Source: Rikenellaceae bacterium
Lineage (GTDB): Bacteria; Bacteroidota; Bacteroidia; Bacteroidales; Rikenellaceae
Reading direction: 5' to 3'
NCBI GenBank assembly: GCA_902362705.1
Contig: CABIXK010000005.1
Span: 1 to 64,000, forward strand
Length of the DNA stretch: 64,000 nt
Positions 22,301-29,404 of the stretch are shown piece after piece. How positions within the stretch are numbered: position 1 is the first letter of the stretch; each line of letters starts with the position of its first letter. The position numbers and the translations under genes are program-made. Under the pieces are notes generated by a model. That model was not told the DNA's origin. It saw only the letters and a list, made by a program, of their open reading frames with translations, and searched no databases.

Positions 22301-22524
22301 GGCGACCATACGGGGTGGCCGTCGTAGGCGGCGTGGGTGGTGAGCTGCTCGGCGCGGCCGCCCTGGCTGTCGACCACGAAGATGTCGCCCTTGTAGCAGA
22401 AGGCGATCTTCCGCCCGTCGGGCGAGATGGCGGGGTAGCGCATCCACAGCGGGCGCTCCTGCGCCGCGAGGCTCTGCGTCGCGAGGAGCAGCAGCCCCAG
22501 CAGGATTCTTTTCATTGTGTTCAT
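19306..22524 (-). CDS. Tricorn-like S41 peptidase with beta-propeller and PDZ domains
   Basis: 1,072 residues, exported (signal MKRILLGLLLLATQSLAAQ beginning at the second Met). Residues about 25-600 carry repeated WD40/PD40 blades of the form 'ISPDGRKIAF', 'WSPDGRTIAFAS', 'FSPDGKEIAYL'. A tricorn core domain and a PDZ-like segment (about 770-850) follow, then the S41 tail-specific protease domain with the serine in NYSNAHGFPW (about residue 976). Such proteins degrade peptides in the periplasm. The gene follows the POT oligopeptide transporter by about 110 bases on the same strand, so secretion-side peptide processing and uptake are probably co-expressed. Confidence 0.9.
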   Translation of the reverse strand: MNTMKRILLGLLLLATQSLAAQERPLWMRYPAISPDGRKIAFCYKGDIFVVDSQGGRAEQLTTHAAYDGHPVWSPDGRTIAFASGRDKGMDLFTVPATGGTPTRLTHLSGSAVTPECFTPDGSSILFRCKIIPDRRYGQFPHDGQVYSVPAAGGRPTMFLPFEACNISFDRTGERILYHDKKGYEDEWRKHHTSSICRDIWLHDLKSGTFANLTAKQVEDRYPTLAADQKTVYFVSERFGDANVCRMSLDNPKQIEQLTRLERHPVRFLTRADNDTLCFFWDGEIYTMAPGGKPRKVEIEVVADDQQPAAEEWIRSSGAREIAISPDGKEFAFVFRGDVFVADAEFGTTKRITNTAAQERDIAFSPDGRSLAYASERDGQWHIYVARIKEKEDPSFAYARQIEEERLTEGEKASFQPAFSPDGKEIAYLEERTTVRVMDLDKKRSRVVLPGKYNYSYSDGDQSFEWSPDGKWILAQFFEEGGWQHPDIALVKADGKGEIHNLTNSGYSDGNARWVLGGKAIIWSTDREGMRSHGSWGAQRDVYALFLDPKAYAEFRRTKEERTLAEKLKSEREKRREEKDSVKQADKPAEQRFDLEDLEERMVRLTIHSSALGDAVLTHDGRKLFYLAAFEGGYDLWVRNFDDGSTRLLSKLGRGGRLELSKDGRTIYLLSGGQIQTIDPASGHTKPMSYTARFEWKPAAERRSLFEHVWRQVLDKFYDQTFEGVDWDYYKSAYERFLPYVNNDYDFAEVLGELLGELNASHTGARYYGSFGRPATAFLGAFYDENYAGDGLRIAEVLPGGPLDRPDTKIEAGVIIRKIDNQPVKAGKDYFRLLDGKIGRRTLLTLTKSGSTKEWEEYVTPTSLGGQNALLYKRWVKRRQELVDSLSGGRLGYIHVAGMNSPSFRKAYSEILGKYRNREAIIVDTRYNGGGWLHEDLVHLLSGKQFATFVPRGQFIGIDPFAQWTKPSAVLVSEGNYSNAHGFPWVYKELKLGKLVGMPVPGTMTAVWWETMMNGVVFGIPEVGMKDNAGRILENMQLEPDIRVENDPASAIEGRDLQLEAAVEHLLGQTAR

Positions 22525-22635
22525 GGTTTTCTGTTTTTGGGTGTTGCGTTCGTTGGCGGGGCTCAGCCCCGACGGCGCGACGGGTCGGAAAGCGCACCTT
22601 CCGACCCGTCGTCCGATTTTACGTCCGGCTGCGCG

Positions 22636-24210
22636 CTACTCGGTGACGCGCTCCAGCCACTTGACCATCGAGAGCATGACGACCATCGAGATCGTGCAGG
22701 CCACGACGAAGACGCCCCAGGTCATCCAGATGGGGATCGACTCGTAGAGGATGGCGCCGATCACGAGCAGCTGGTTGCCGATGGCCGTAGCGCCGAGCCA
22801 GCCGCCCTGCATGATGCCCTGGTACTGCGGGGGGGCGACCTTCGACACGAACGAGATGCCCAGCGGCGAGATGCAGAGCTCGGCCACGGTCAGGATCACA
22901 TAGGTGCCGATCAGCAGGAACGGGGTCACGCGCAGCTCGTTGGGGAACTCGCGCAGCACCTTCACGCTCTGCTCGCCCGTCGCCGGGTCGGTGACCTTCT
23001 CGAAGAGCGACGACCACAGAGGCAGCTCGGCGACGTAGGAACCTACGGCCATCACCACGAAGCCCAGCGCGGCGATGCCCATGCCGATCGCGATCTTCTT
23101 GGGCGTCGAGGGCTCCTTGCCGCGGGCGCGCAGCCATCCGAAGACGCCCATGACGACGGGGGTCAGCACCACCACGCACAGCGGGTTGATCGACTGGAAG
23201 ATCTCGGCTCCGCGGATCTGCGTGAAGCCCAGATCGATGTTGATGCCGCTCAGGTTGGTATACTCCTTGGCGAACATGGTGAGCGTCAGTCCGTTCTGGT
23301 GGAACGAGAACCAGAAGAAGATCACCACGCCGAAGACGGCCAGCAGCGCATAGAGGCGCTGGCGCACCTCGCGGGCCTCCATCATCACCTGGGCCTTGTC
23401 GGGACGCTTCGTGTCGGCCGCCTTGCGCTCCATGCCGGGGAACTTGCGCTGGTTGGAGAGGTAGATGGCCAGAGAGATGAGCATGGCGCCGATCGCGCAG
23501 GCGAAGGCGTAGTGGAATCCGGTGGTGAAGACGCCGAGGTAGTCGTTGGCGAAGAGCGTCAGATCCGAGTAGCCGAACTGCGCGGCGAACTCCTGGAAGC
23601 GCACGAGCGACTCGCCCTCGAGATTGCCGGCCAGCTGCGTGTGGCAGAAGGCGGGCATGTCGGCGTTATAGGCGAAGCCCGAGTGCTGGACCCACCAGTT
23701 GCGCACGCCTACGGCCATGATCGGGGCGAAGATGGCACCCACGTTGATGAACATGTAGAAGAGCGAGAAGCCGCTGTCGCGCATCTGCGCATACTTCTCG
23801 TTGTCGTACATCTGACCCACGAGCGCCTGGAGGTTGCCCTTGAACAGACCGTTGCCGAAGGCGATGACGAACAGACCCGCGCAGGTGATCGTCACGAAGA
23901 GCGCCGGATTGGGCGACGGGGTGGGGGTGGGGATGGCGATCACGGCGTAGCCTGCGGTCATCAGCAGCAGGCCGGCGAGGATCGTCCCCTTGAAGTTCTT
24001 GGTCTTGTCGGCGATCACACCGCCCACGAACGAGAGGATGTAGATCGAGAAGTAGAAGACCGAGTAGATCCATCCGGCCTTCGTGCCGTCGAAGCCGTAC
24101 TTCGCCTGCAGGAAGAGGACGAGGATCGCCATCATGATGTAGAATCCGAAGCGCTCTCCCATGTTGGCGAGGGCCGCGGCGAGCAGTCCTTTGGGTTGAT
24201 TTTTGAACAT
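22636..24210 (-). CDS. POT/PTR2-family proton-dependent oligopeptide transporter
   Basis: About 524 residues from the start MFKNQPKGLLAAALANMGERFGFY; upstream in-frame ATG codons would place the start before the promoter -7 box. Twelve or more hydrophobic segments span the length. Family signatures include MGERFGFYIMMAIL with the E-x-x-E-R-like charged pair of helix 1, IYILSFVGGVIADK in the helix 2-3 region, and TVAELCISPLGISFV near the C-terminus. The protein couples proton flow to di-/tripeptide import at the inner membrane. It is followed by the S41 peptidase gene, which supports a role in peptide use. Confidence 0.9.
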   Translation of the reverse strand: MFKNQPKGLLAAALANMGERFGFYIMMAILVLFLQAKYGFDGTKAGWIYSVFYFSIYILSFVGGVIADKTKNFKGTILAGLLLMTAGYAVIAIPTPTPSPNPALFVTITCAGLFVIAFGNGLFKGNLQALVGQMYDNEKYAQMRDSGFSLFYMFINVGAIFAPIMAVGVRNWWVQHSGFAYNADMPAFCHTQLAGNLEGESLVRFQEFAAQFGYSDLTLFANDYLGVFTTGFHYAFACAIGAMLISLAIYLSNQRKFPGMERKAADTKRPDKAQVMMEAREVRQRLYALLAVFGVVIFFWFSFHQNGLTLTMFAKEYTNLSGINIDLGFTQIRGAEIFQSINPLCVVVLTPVVMGVFGWLRARGKEPSTPKKIAIGMGIAALGFVVMAVGSYVAELPLWSSLFEKVTDPATGEQSVKVLREFPNELRVTPFLLIGTYVILTVAELCISPLGISFVSKVAPPQYQGIMQGGWLGATAIGNQLLVIGAILYESIPIWMTWGVFVVACTISMVVMLSMVKWLERVTE

Positions 24211-24249
24211 GGTGATTTTAAAAATTTTTCGTAAGGGTTTATCCGCAGT

Positions 24250-24257
24250 CAAAGATA
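24250..24257 (-). promoter_or_regulatory. -7 box upstream of the peptide transporter
   Basis: TATCTTTG (24257-24250, minus strand) matches TAnnTTTG and lies 39 bases before the ATG. No TTG is found 19-21 bp upstream. Confidence 0.5.
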
Positions 24258-24352
24258 GAAAAAAAATCCGATAATTCCGCTTTTTTGTCGATTTGAGGGC
24301 CTGCGGATCCATTCTTTTTTCGGCGACGCACGGCGGGCGGCCGAAACTTTAT

Positions 24353-24466
24353 GCAAACGGGCTTGCTTTTGCCTGCGTTTTTCCGTATATTTGGCTACGC
24401 CAAACATACTTTCGCTCGGCAAAATGCAAGCGAGCTTGTTTTTGCCCTCGCTTATTCGTATATTTG
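24353..24466 (+). promoter_or_regulatory. Dispersed promoter-bearing repeat upstream of glgB (tandem promoters)
   Basis: Two promoters in tandem read toward glgB: TTG-N20-TATATTTG ending at 24393, and TTG (24436-24438)-N20-TATATTTG (24459-24466). Between them lies a palindromic ggctacgcc stretch and a conserved block including ggcaaaatgcaagcgagctt. The same arrangement occurs on the minus strand at 49770-49895 and 51842-51922, and half of it at 38548-38610. The second -7 box is 18 bases from the glgB ATG. Confidence 0.75.
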
Positions 24467-24484
24467 TGAAAACAGCACACCGCT

Positions 24485-26521
24485 ATGGAAAAGAATACGA
24501 CCCGTCTGAAGATCGTCGAGCAGGACGAATGGCTCCGGCCGGTGGAGGAGCTCGTCGGGCGCCGCCACGACAACTACCTGGAGAAGCTGGCCGAGATCGA
24601 GCGCGGGTCGGGGTCGATCGTCGACTACGCCAACGGCTACCGCTACTTCGGCTGGCAGTGGGACGATGTGCTCGACGGCTGGTGGCTGCGCGAGTGGCTG
24701 CCCGGGGCGCACGACGTCTACGTCTTCGGCGACTTCAACAACTGGCAGCGCACCGAGATCCGCATGCACAAGGATGCCGCAGGGGTGTGGAGCGCCTTCT
24801 TCCCGGCGGCGATGTACCGCGACCGCCTCGTGCACGGCTCGCTCTACAAGCTCCACGTTCACGGCGACAACGGCTGGCGCGACCGCATCCCGGCCTATGC
24901 CCGGCGCGTGGTGCAGGACGAGGCTTCGAAGGACTACACGGCCCAGTTCTGGTCGCCGGCCGAGCCGTTCGACTGGCGGGGCGACGCATTCGACGCCTCG
25001 CGCGCCGGCAACCTGCTCATCTACGAGGCCCACGTGGGCATGGCCCAGGAGCGGGAGGGTGTGGGTACCTATCGCGAGTTCACGAAGAAGATCCTACCTA
25101 TAATTAAAAAGGACGGCTACAACGCCGTGCAGCTCATGGCCATCGCCGAACACCCCTACTACGGTTCGTTCGGCTACCACGTGTCGAGCTTCTTCGCGCC
25201 CTCGTCGCGCTGCGGCACGCCCGAGGATCTGAAGGAGCTCATCCGCCGTGCCCACGAGCTGGGGATCGCCGTCATCATGGACCTCGTGCACGCCCACTAC
25301 GTCAAGAATCTCAACGAGGGGATCAACGAACTCGACGGCACAGACCATCTCTACTCGCTGCCGGGCGAGGCGGGCTACCAGCCCTACTGGGATTCGAAGC
25401 TCTTCGACTACGGCAAGCGCGAGGTGCGCCACTTCCTGCTCTCGAACGTCAAGTACTGGCTCGACGAGTTCCACTTCGACGGCTTCCGCTTCGACGGCGT
25501 GACCTCGATGATCTACCACCACCACGGCTACACCGAGTTCGACGCGCGCGAAAAGTTCTTCGACGCCGGGGTCAACGAGGAGGCCATTGCCTACCTCACG
25601 CTGGCCAACCGCCTCGTGCACGACTTCCGCCCCGCGGCCGTGACGATTGCCGAGGACGTGAGCGGCATGCCGGGCATGTGCATCCCGATTGCCGACGGCG
25701 GCATAGGCTTCGACTACCGCCTGGGCATGGCGATTCCCGACTTCTGGATCCGCTACCTCAAGGAGCTTCCCGACGAGGAGTGGAACATCTGGGAGATGTG
25801 GTCGGTGATGACCGACCGCCTGCCCGCGGTCAAGACCGTGGCCTACGCCGAGTCGCACGACCAGGCGCTGGTGGGCGACAAGACGCTGGCGTTCCGCCTG
25901 ATGGATAAGGAGATGTATTTTCACATGGACCGCGCGTCGGAGAACCTCGCCATCGACCGCGGCATGGCTCTGCACAAGATGATTCGCCTCGTGACCATCT
26001 CCACGGGCGGCCAGGCCTACCTCAATTTCATGGGCAACGAGTTCGGCCACCCCGAGTGGATCGACTTCCCGCGCGAGGGCAACGGCTGGAGCTACGCCCA
26101 TGCGCGGCGCCAGTGGTCGCTGGCCGACAACGGTTTTCTCCGCTACTCGTGGCTGGGCGACTTCGACCGGGCGATGATCCGGCTGGTCAAGAAATATAAG
26201 GTGCTCGAGGACGGCTACGCCTGGAATCTGCTCATGGACGAGCACAACAAGACGATGGTCTTCTCCCACGGGAGGCTGCTTTTCGTCTTCAACTGGCACC
26301 CCACGGCCTCGATCCCCGACTACGAGCTGCCGGTGCAGGCGGCGGGCAAGTATGTGCCGGTCCTTTCCACCGACGAGCGCCGGTTCGGCGGGCAGGAGCG
26401 CCAGGCGATGGATGCCGAACACTTCTCGTTCAACGTCGCGGGCGACGACGGCACGCTCTACCCGCGCATCCGCATCTACAACACCTCCCGCACCGCCACG
26501 GTTTTCCTCCGCAAGCGGTAG
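24485..26521 (+). CDS. glgB: 1,4-alpha-glucan branching enzyme (GH13)
   Basis: 678 residues, cytoplasmic. An N-terminal CBM48-like module (AHDVYVFGDFNNW) precedes the GH13 barrel. Catalytic residues are visible: nucleophile Asp in GFRFDGVTS (about 337), acid/base Glu in TIAEDVSG (about 390) and the transition-state Asp in ESHDQA (about 459). The C-terminal beta-domain follows FMGNEFGHPEW. The length and motifs match the eukaryote-like branching enzyme subgroup rather than the E. coli type. The enzyme introduces alpha-1,6 branches into glycogen. It is a single-gene unit; no other glycogen genes are adjacent. Confidence 0.95.
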   Translation: MEKNTTRLKIVEQDEWLRPVEELVGRRHDNYLEKLAEIERGSGSIVDYANGYRYFGWQWDDVLDGWWLREWLPGAHDVYVFGDFNNWQRTEIRMHKDAAGVWSAFFPAAMYRDRLVHGSLYKLHVHGDNGWRDRIPAYARRVVQDEASKDYTAQFWSPAEPFDWRGDAFDASRAGNLLIYEAHVGMAQEREGVGTYREFTKKILPIIKKDGYNAVQLMAIAEHPYYGSFGYHVSSFFAPSSRCGTPEDLKELIRRAHELGIAVIMDLVHAHYVKNLNEGINELDGTDHLYSLPGEAGYQPYWDSKLFDYGKREVRHFLLSNVKYWLDEFHFDGFRFDGVTSMIYHHHGYTEFDAREKFFDAGVNEEAIAYLTLANRLVHDFRPAAVTIAEDVSGMPGMCIPIADGGIGFDYRLGMAIPDFWIRYLKELPDEEWNIWEMWSVMTDRLPAVKTVAYAESHDQALVGDKTLAFRLMDKEMYFHMDRASENLAIDRGMALHKMIRLVTISTGGQAYLNFMGNEFGHPEWIDFPREGNGWSYAHARRQWSLADNGFLRYSWLGDFDRAMIRLVKKYKVLEDGYAWNLLMDEHNKTMVFSHGRLLFVFNWHPTASIPDYELPVQAAGKYVPVLSTDERRFGGQERQAMDAEHFSFNVAGDDGTLYPRIRIYNTSRTATVFLRKR

Positions 26522-27075
26522 CACCGACGTGGCGCACAGGCCCAAGAGACGCTTCCCTTTGCGGGGAGGCTGCGGCCCGCCCGGCTCTGCGAGCCGAGGG
26601 GTAAGAGATAAGTGCGAAGTCAAAAGTGAGAGGTTGAAAGTGTGCGTGTTCAGCACGCAGCCAGCGGAGGGGCGAACGAAGAGAGCAGCCCTCCGCGCCG
26701 AGTGGCTGCGGGCTGCCGGCTTTTCAAGCCGAGGGCGGATTTTGCCACGGATGGTTGTAGGCCTCAGTCGGCGGAAGACCTCCCTTTGCCGGCTGGGGCG
26801 GTCGCGCCTCCGGCGCGAGCCGGCAAAGGGACGAAGCCCGAGGCTTCGATGGCTCCTCCGAATCATGCAACGACAGATGCTCTCGGGATGCAGCCAGTGA
26901 AGGCCCGCGCGAGCTGTGCGAGTTGCGGGCCTTCGCCCGGGGTGGTTGCGGCCCGCAGCGAAGCCGAAGGCCCCCCCCCGAAAAAAGAACCCCTGCCACC
27001 GTCGGCGGCAGGGTCTCTCCAATATCGATTGCGCTTTGCGCGACGCTCCCGCGCAGCGCTCCCGCGCGTCGCGCG
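26522..27075. repeat. Non-coding gap with dispersed intergenic repeats
   Basis: No gene is recognised in these 554 bases. The 26640-26860 part shares segments with the gap at 32220-32780: an identical 23-base stretch around cctttgccggctggggcgg occurs at 26782-26804 and 32741-32763, and the gagcagccctccgc...ggctgc...ccggc block occurs at 26683-26730, at 32243-32290 and inverted near 32620-32670. A run of 9 C is at 26971-26979. The arginine decarboxylase terminator is at the right end. Confidence 0.6.
26981..27013 (-). terminator. Terminator of the arginine decarboxylase gene
   Basis: ccctgcc (26991-26997) pairs with ggcaggg (27007-27013); on the minus strand a T6 run follows (A run 26981-26986). 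Confidence 0.75.
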
Positions 27076-28470
27076 CTAATAGCCCAGGATGCGCAGCATC
27101 GAGCGGTAGGACTGCTCCTTGGCGAACAGGCGCGTATAGTATTCGTTGTCCGACTTGTCGCGGTCGATCACCACGTGTTTGGGCGCCGGGATCAGGCAGT
27201 GCTGGATGCCGCCGAAGCCGCCCAGCGACTCCTGGTAGGCCCCCGTGTGGAAGAAGCCGATATACTGCGTGTTGCCCTTCTCGAGCTTGGGCAGGAAGAT
27301 GGCGTTGGTGTGGCACTCCGAATTGTAGAAGTCCTCGCTGTCGCAGGTCAGGCCGCCGAGGAAGACGCGCTGGTACTCCTTGTCCCAGTTGTTCACCGCC
27401 AGCATGATGTAGCGCTGGTTGATGCCCCACGTGTCGGGCAGCGTGGTCATGAACGACGAGTCGATCATGTACCAGTTCTCGCGGTCGTTCTGCTGCTTCT
27501 GGTTGACGATCGAGTAGAGCGACGCGCCGCTCTCGCCCACGGTGAACGAGCCGAACTCGGTGAAGATGTTGGGCTCGTCGACGCCGTTGCGCTGGCAGAT
27601 GTTCTTGACCTGGGCGATGATCTCCTCGGTCAGATACTCGTAGTCGTAGGCGAAGTCGAGCGAGTTCTTGATGGGGAACCCGCCGCCGATGTTGAGGCTG
27701 TCCAGCTCGGGGCAGATCGCTTTCAGCTCGCAGTAGACGTTCATGCACTTCGACAACTCGTTCCAGTAGTAGGCCGTGTCCTTGATGCCCGTGTTGATGA
27801 AGAAGTGGAGCATCTTGAGCTGGAATTTCTTGCTGTTCTTGAGCTTGGCCTTGTAGAAGTCGACGATGTCGTTGTAGCGTATGCCCAGACGCGAGGTGTA
27901 GAAGTCGAACTTGGGCTCCTCCTCGCAGGCGATGCGGATGCCCACCTTGCACTTCTTGGTGAAGGCGTCCTCGAACAGGTCGAGCTCCTCCTTGTTGTCG
28001 AGCACCGGGATGGTGTTGGTGAAGCCGTCGTTGACCAGCTGGGCGATGTTCTCGACGTACTGCGGGCGCTTGAAGCCGTTGCAGACGATGTAGCGGTCCT
28101 TGTCGATGATTCCGCCGTCGTAGAGGGCGTTGATGATGTGGATGTCGTAGGCCGACGAGGTTTCGAGGTGGATGTCGTTCTTCAGGGCCTCCTCCAGCAC
28201 GAACGAGAAGTGGCTCGACTTGGTGCAGTAGCAGTAGTTGTACGACCCCTTGTAGTCGACCTTCGCCATCGCCACGTTGAACATGCGCTTGGCCCGGTTG
28301 ATCTGCTGGGAGATCTTCGGCAGGTAGGTGATCTTGAGCGGCGTTCCGTACTGCTTGATGAGCTCCATGAGCGGAATGTCGTGGAAGTTGAGTTCGTTGT
28401 CCTCTACCGAAAACTCATCCTGGGGGAAGTCGAACGACTGTTCGATCAGGTCGATGTACTTGTCTTTCAT
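27076..28470 (-). CDS. speA: Biosynthetic arginine decarboxylase (PLP, fold type III)
   Basis: 464 residues, cytoplasmic. The PLP lysine is expected in YCYCTKSSHF, and the barrel continues with LNIGGGFPI (phosphate-binding glycine loop) and FTEFGSFTVGESG. The beta-domain near the C-terminus contains GGLTCDSEDFY and GAYQESLGGFGG. It is shorter than the roughly 630-residue E. coli type and matches the compact form found in Bacteroidota. It converts arginine to agmatine, the first step toward putrescine by the agmatine route; no other polyamine genes are adjacent. An imperfect -7 box, TTACTTTG, lies at 28572-28565. Ornithine or diaminopimelate decarboxylation is a less likely alternative. Confidence 0.78.
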   Translation of the reverse strand: MKDKYIDLIEQSFDFPQDEFSVEDNELNFHDIPLMELIKQYGTPLKITYLPKISQQINRAKRMFNVAMAKVDYKGSYNYCYCTKSSHFSFVLEEALKNDIHLETSSAYDIHIINALYDGGIIDKDRYIVCNGFKRPQYVENIAQLVNDGFTNTIPVLDNKEELDLFEDAFTKKCKVGIRIACEEEPKFDFYTSRLGIRYNDIVDFYKAKLKNSKKFQLKMLHFFINTGIKDTAYYWNELSKCMNVYCELKAICPELDSLNIGGGFPIKNSLDFAYDYEYLTEEIIAQVKNICQRNGVDEPNIFTEFGSFTVGESGASLYSIVNQKQQNDRENWYMIDSSFMTTLPDTWGINQRYIMLAVNNWDKEYQRVFLGGLTCDSEDFYNSECHTNAIFLPKLEKGNTQYIGFFHTGAYQESLGGFGGIQHCLIPAPKHVVIDRDKSDNEYYTRLFAKEQSYRSMLRILGY

Positions 28471-28631
28471 GGGGCGGTTGTCTCTGCTTTTTGCGATCCG
28501 TCTCGGTTACTTTGTCTCGATTCGGGTAAAGTGGCTCGCCCGGATTTTTCGCCGGACGGCGATGCAAAGTAAGCGAATATTTCGTTTCGCGCCCTCTTTT
28601 TCTCTGCTTATTTTTAAAAAGCGGTCCATAT

Positions 28632-28662
28632 TTTGTTTTTTCGGGTGAAAGCGGTATTTTTG
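28632..28662 (+). promoter_or_regulatory. Promoter of the HU-like/sigma-54 activator/lptE/secG operon
   Basis: TTTG (28632-28635), a 19-bp spacer and TATTTTTG (28655-28662) match the Bacteroidota consensus exactly. It rules out the ATG at 28633 as a start and supports GTG 28690. Confidence 0.75.
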
Positions 28663-28689
28663 GTGCGAATTTCAAAGCTCGAAACCGTC

Positions 28690-29400
28690 GTGCAGATACC
28701 CATTCTCATCCAACGATACCTGGCCGGGCACAAGCGGCTGGTCGTGCCCCAGCTCGGCGCCTTCGTGGTGAAGGAGCCCGGGCAGGTGCTCTTCACCGAA
28801 CTGCTCAAGCGCGACGACGGCGCCCTGCGCGCCCTGCTCGCCGAGGCCGGCGCCGACCCGCTGAAGGCCGCGGGCGAGATCGACCGCTTCGTCTTCGAGG
28901 TGCGCCACGCCGCGGAGCACGGCGAGGAGTACGTCGCGCCGGGGCTGGGCACGTTCAGCGCCGGTCCCAACCGTACCATCGCTTTCCGCTACGAACCTGC
29001 GCCCCGGGCAGCCGAGGCGCCCCGCGCCGGGCAGCCCGCAGCCGCGTCGCCGGCGCCTGCCGCACCGGCCGCCGAAGCCGGGCGCGGAGCTCCTGCGCCT
29101 CGCGCCGCCCGGCAGCCCGACGGCCGCGTCTCGGAGTCGGCCAAGCGCAATCCCGACCCCTCGATCCGCGGGCTGCGCTACGGCAAGCCCCACAAGAACA
29201 CCGACGCCTACAGCTACGTCGACCGCCCCGTGCGGCGGCGCGGCGACCTCTTCATCTGGATCGCCCTGGGCGTGGCCCTGCTGGCGCTGGCCGCCATCGC
29301 CTTCGGCGTCTACCACGACATGTTCGGCGAGCCGGAGGGCGCGGAGCTGACGATCGAGGCCCCGGTCCCGGCGCCCGCCGAAACCTTCGAGACACTTTAG
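28690..29400 (+). CDS. HU-CCDC81-type domain membrane protein
   Basis: 236 residues from a GTG start at 28690, chosen because the only upstream ATG (28633) lies inside the promoter. The N-terminal domain (IPILIQRYLAGHKRLVVPQLGAFVV... GLGTFSAGPNRTIAF) resembles the HU-like CCDC81 bacterial domain. An Ala/Pro-rich low-complexity linker (about 95-150) leads to one membrane segment (about 195-217, LFIWIALGVALLALAAIAFGV) and a short acidic tail. In related proteins this domain is linked to cell-envelope SPOR proteins; its ligand is not known. It begins the operon and ends 4 bases before the sigma-54 activator. Confidence 0.68.
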   Translation: MQIPILIQRYLAGHKRLVVPQLGAFVVKEPGQVLFTELLKRDDGALRALLAEAGADPLKAAGEIDRFVFEVRHAAEHGEEYVAPGLGTFSAGPNRTIAFRYEPAPRAAEAPRAGQPAAASPAPAAPAAEAGRGAPAPRAARQPDGRVSESAKRNPDPSIRGLRYGKPHKNTDAYSYVDRPVRRRGDLFIWIALGVALLALAAIAFGVYHDMFGEPEGAELTIEAPVPAPAETFETL

Positions 29401-29404
29401 CGTC

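Noticed and set aside
19189-24234. A 1,681-codon open frame on the plus strand
   Set aside because: It is antisense to the S41 peptidase and POT transporter genes, whose families and motifs are clear. High G+C at third positions removes stop codons from the opposite strand, and its translation is Ala/Arg/Val/Leu/Gly-rich without any motif.
26522-27075. Insertion sequence remnant
   Set aside because: No transposase fragment, terminal inverted repeats or target duplications could be seen; only non-coding repeat blocks.
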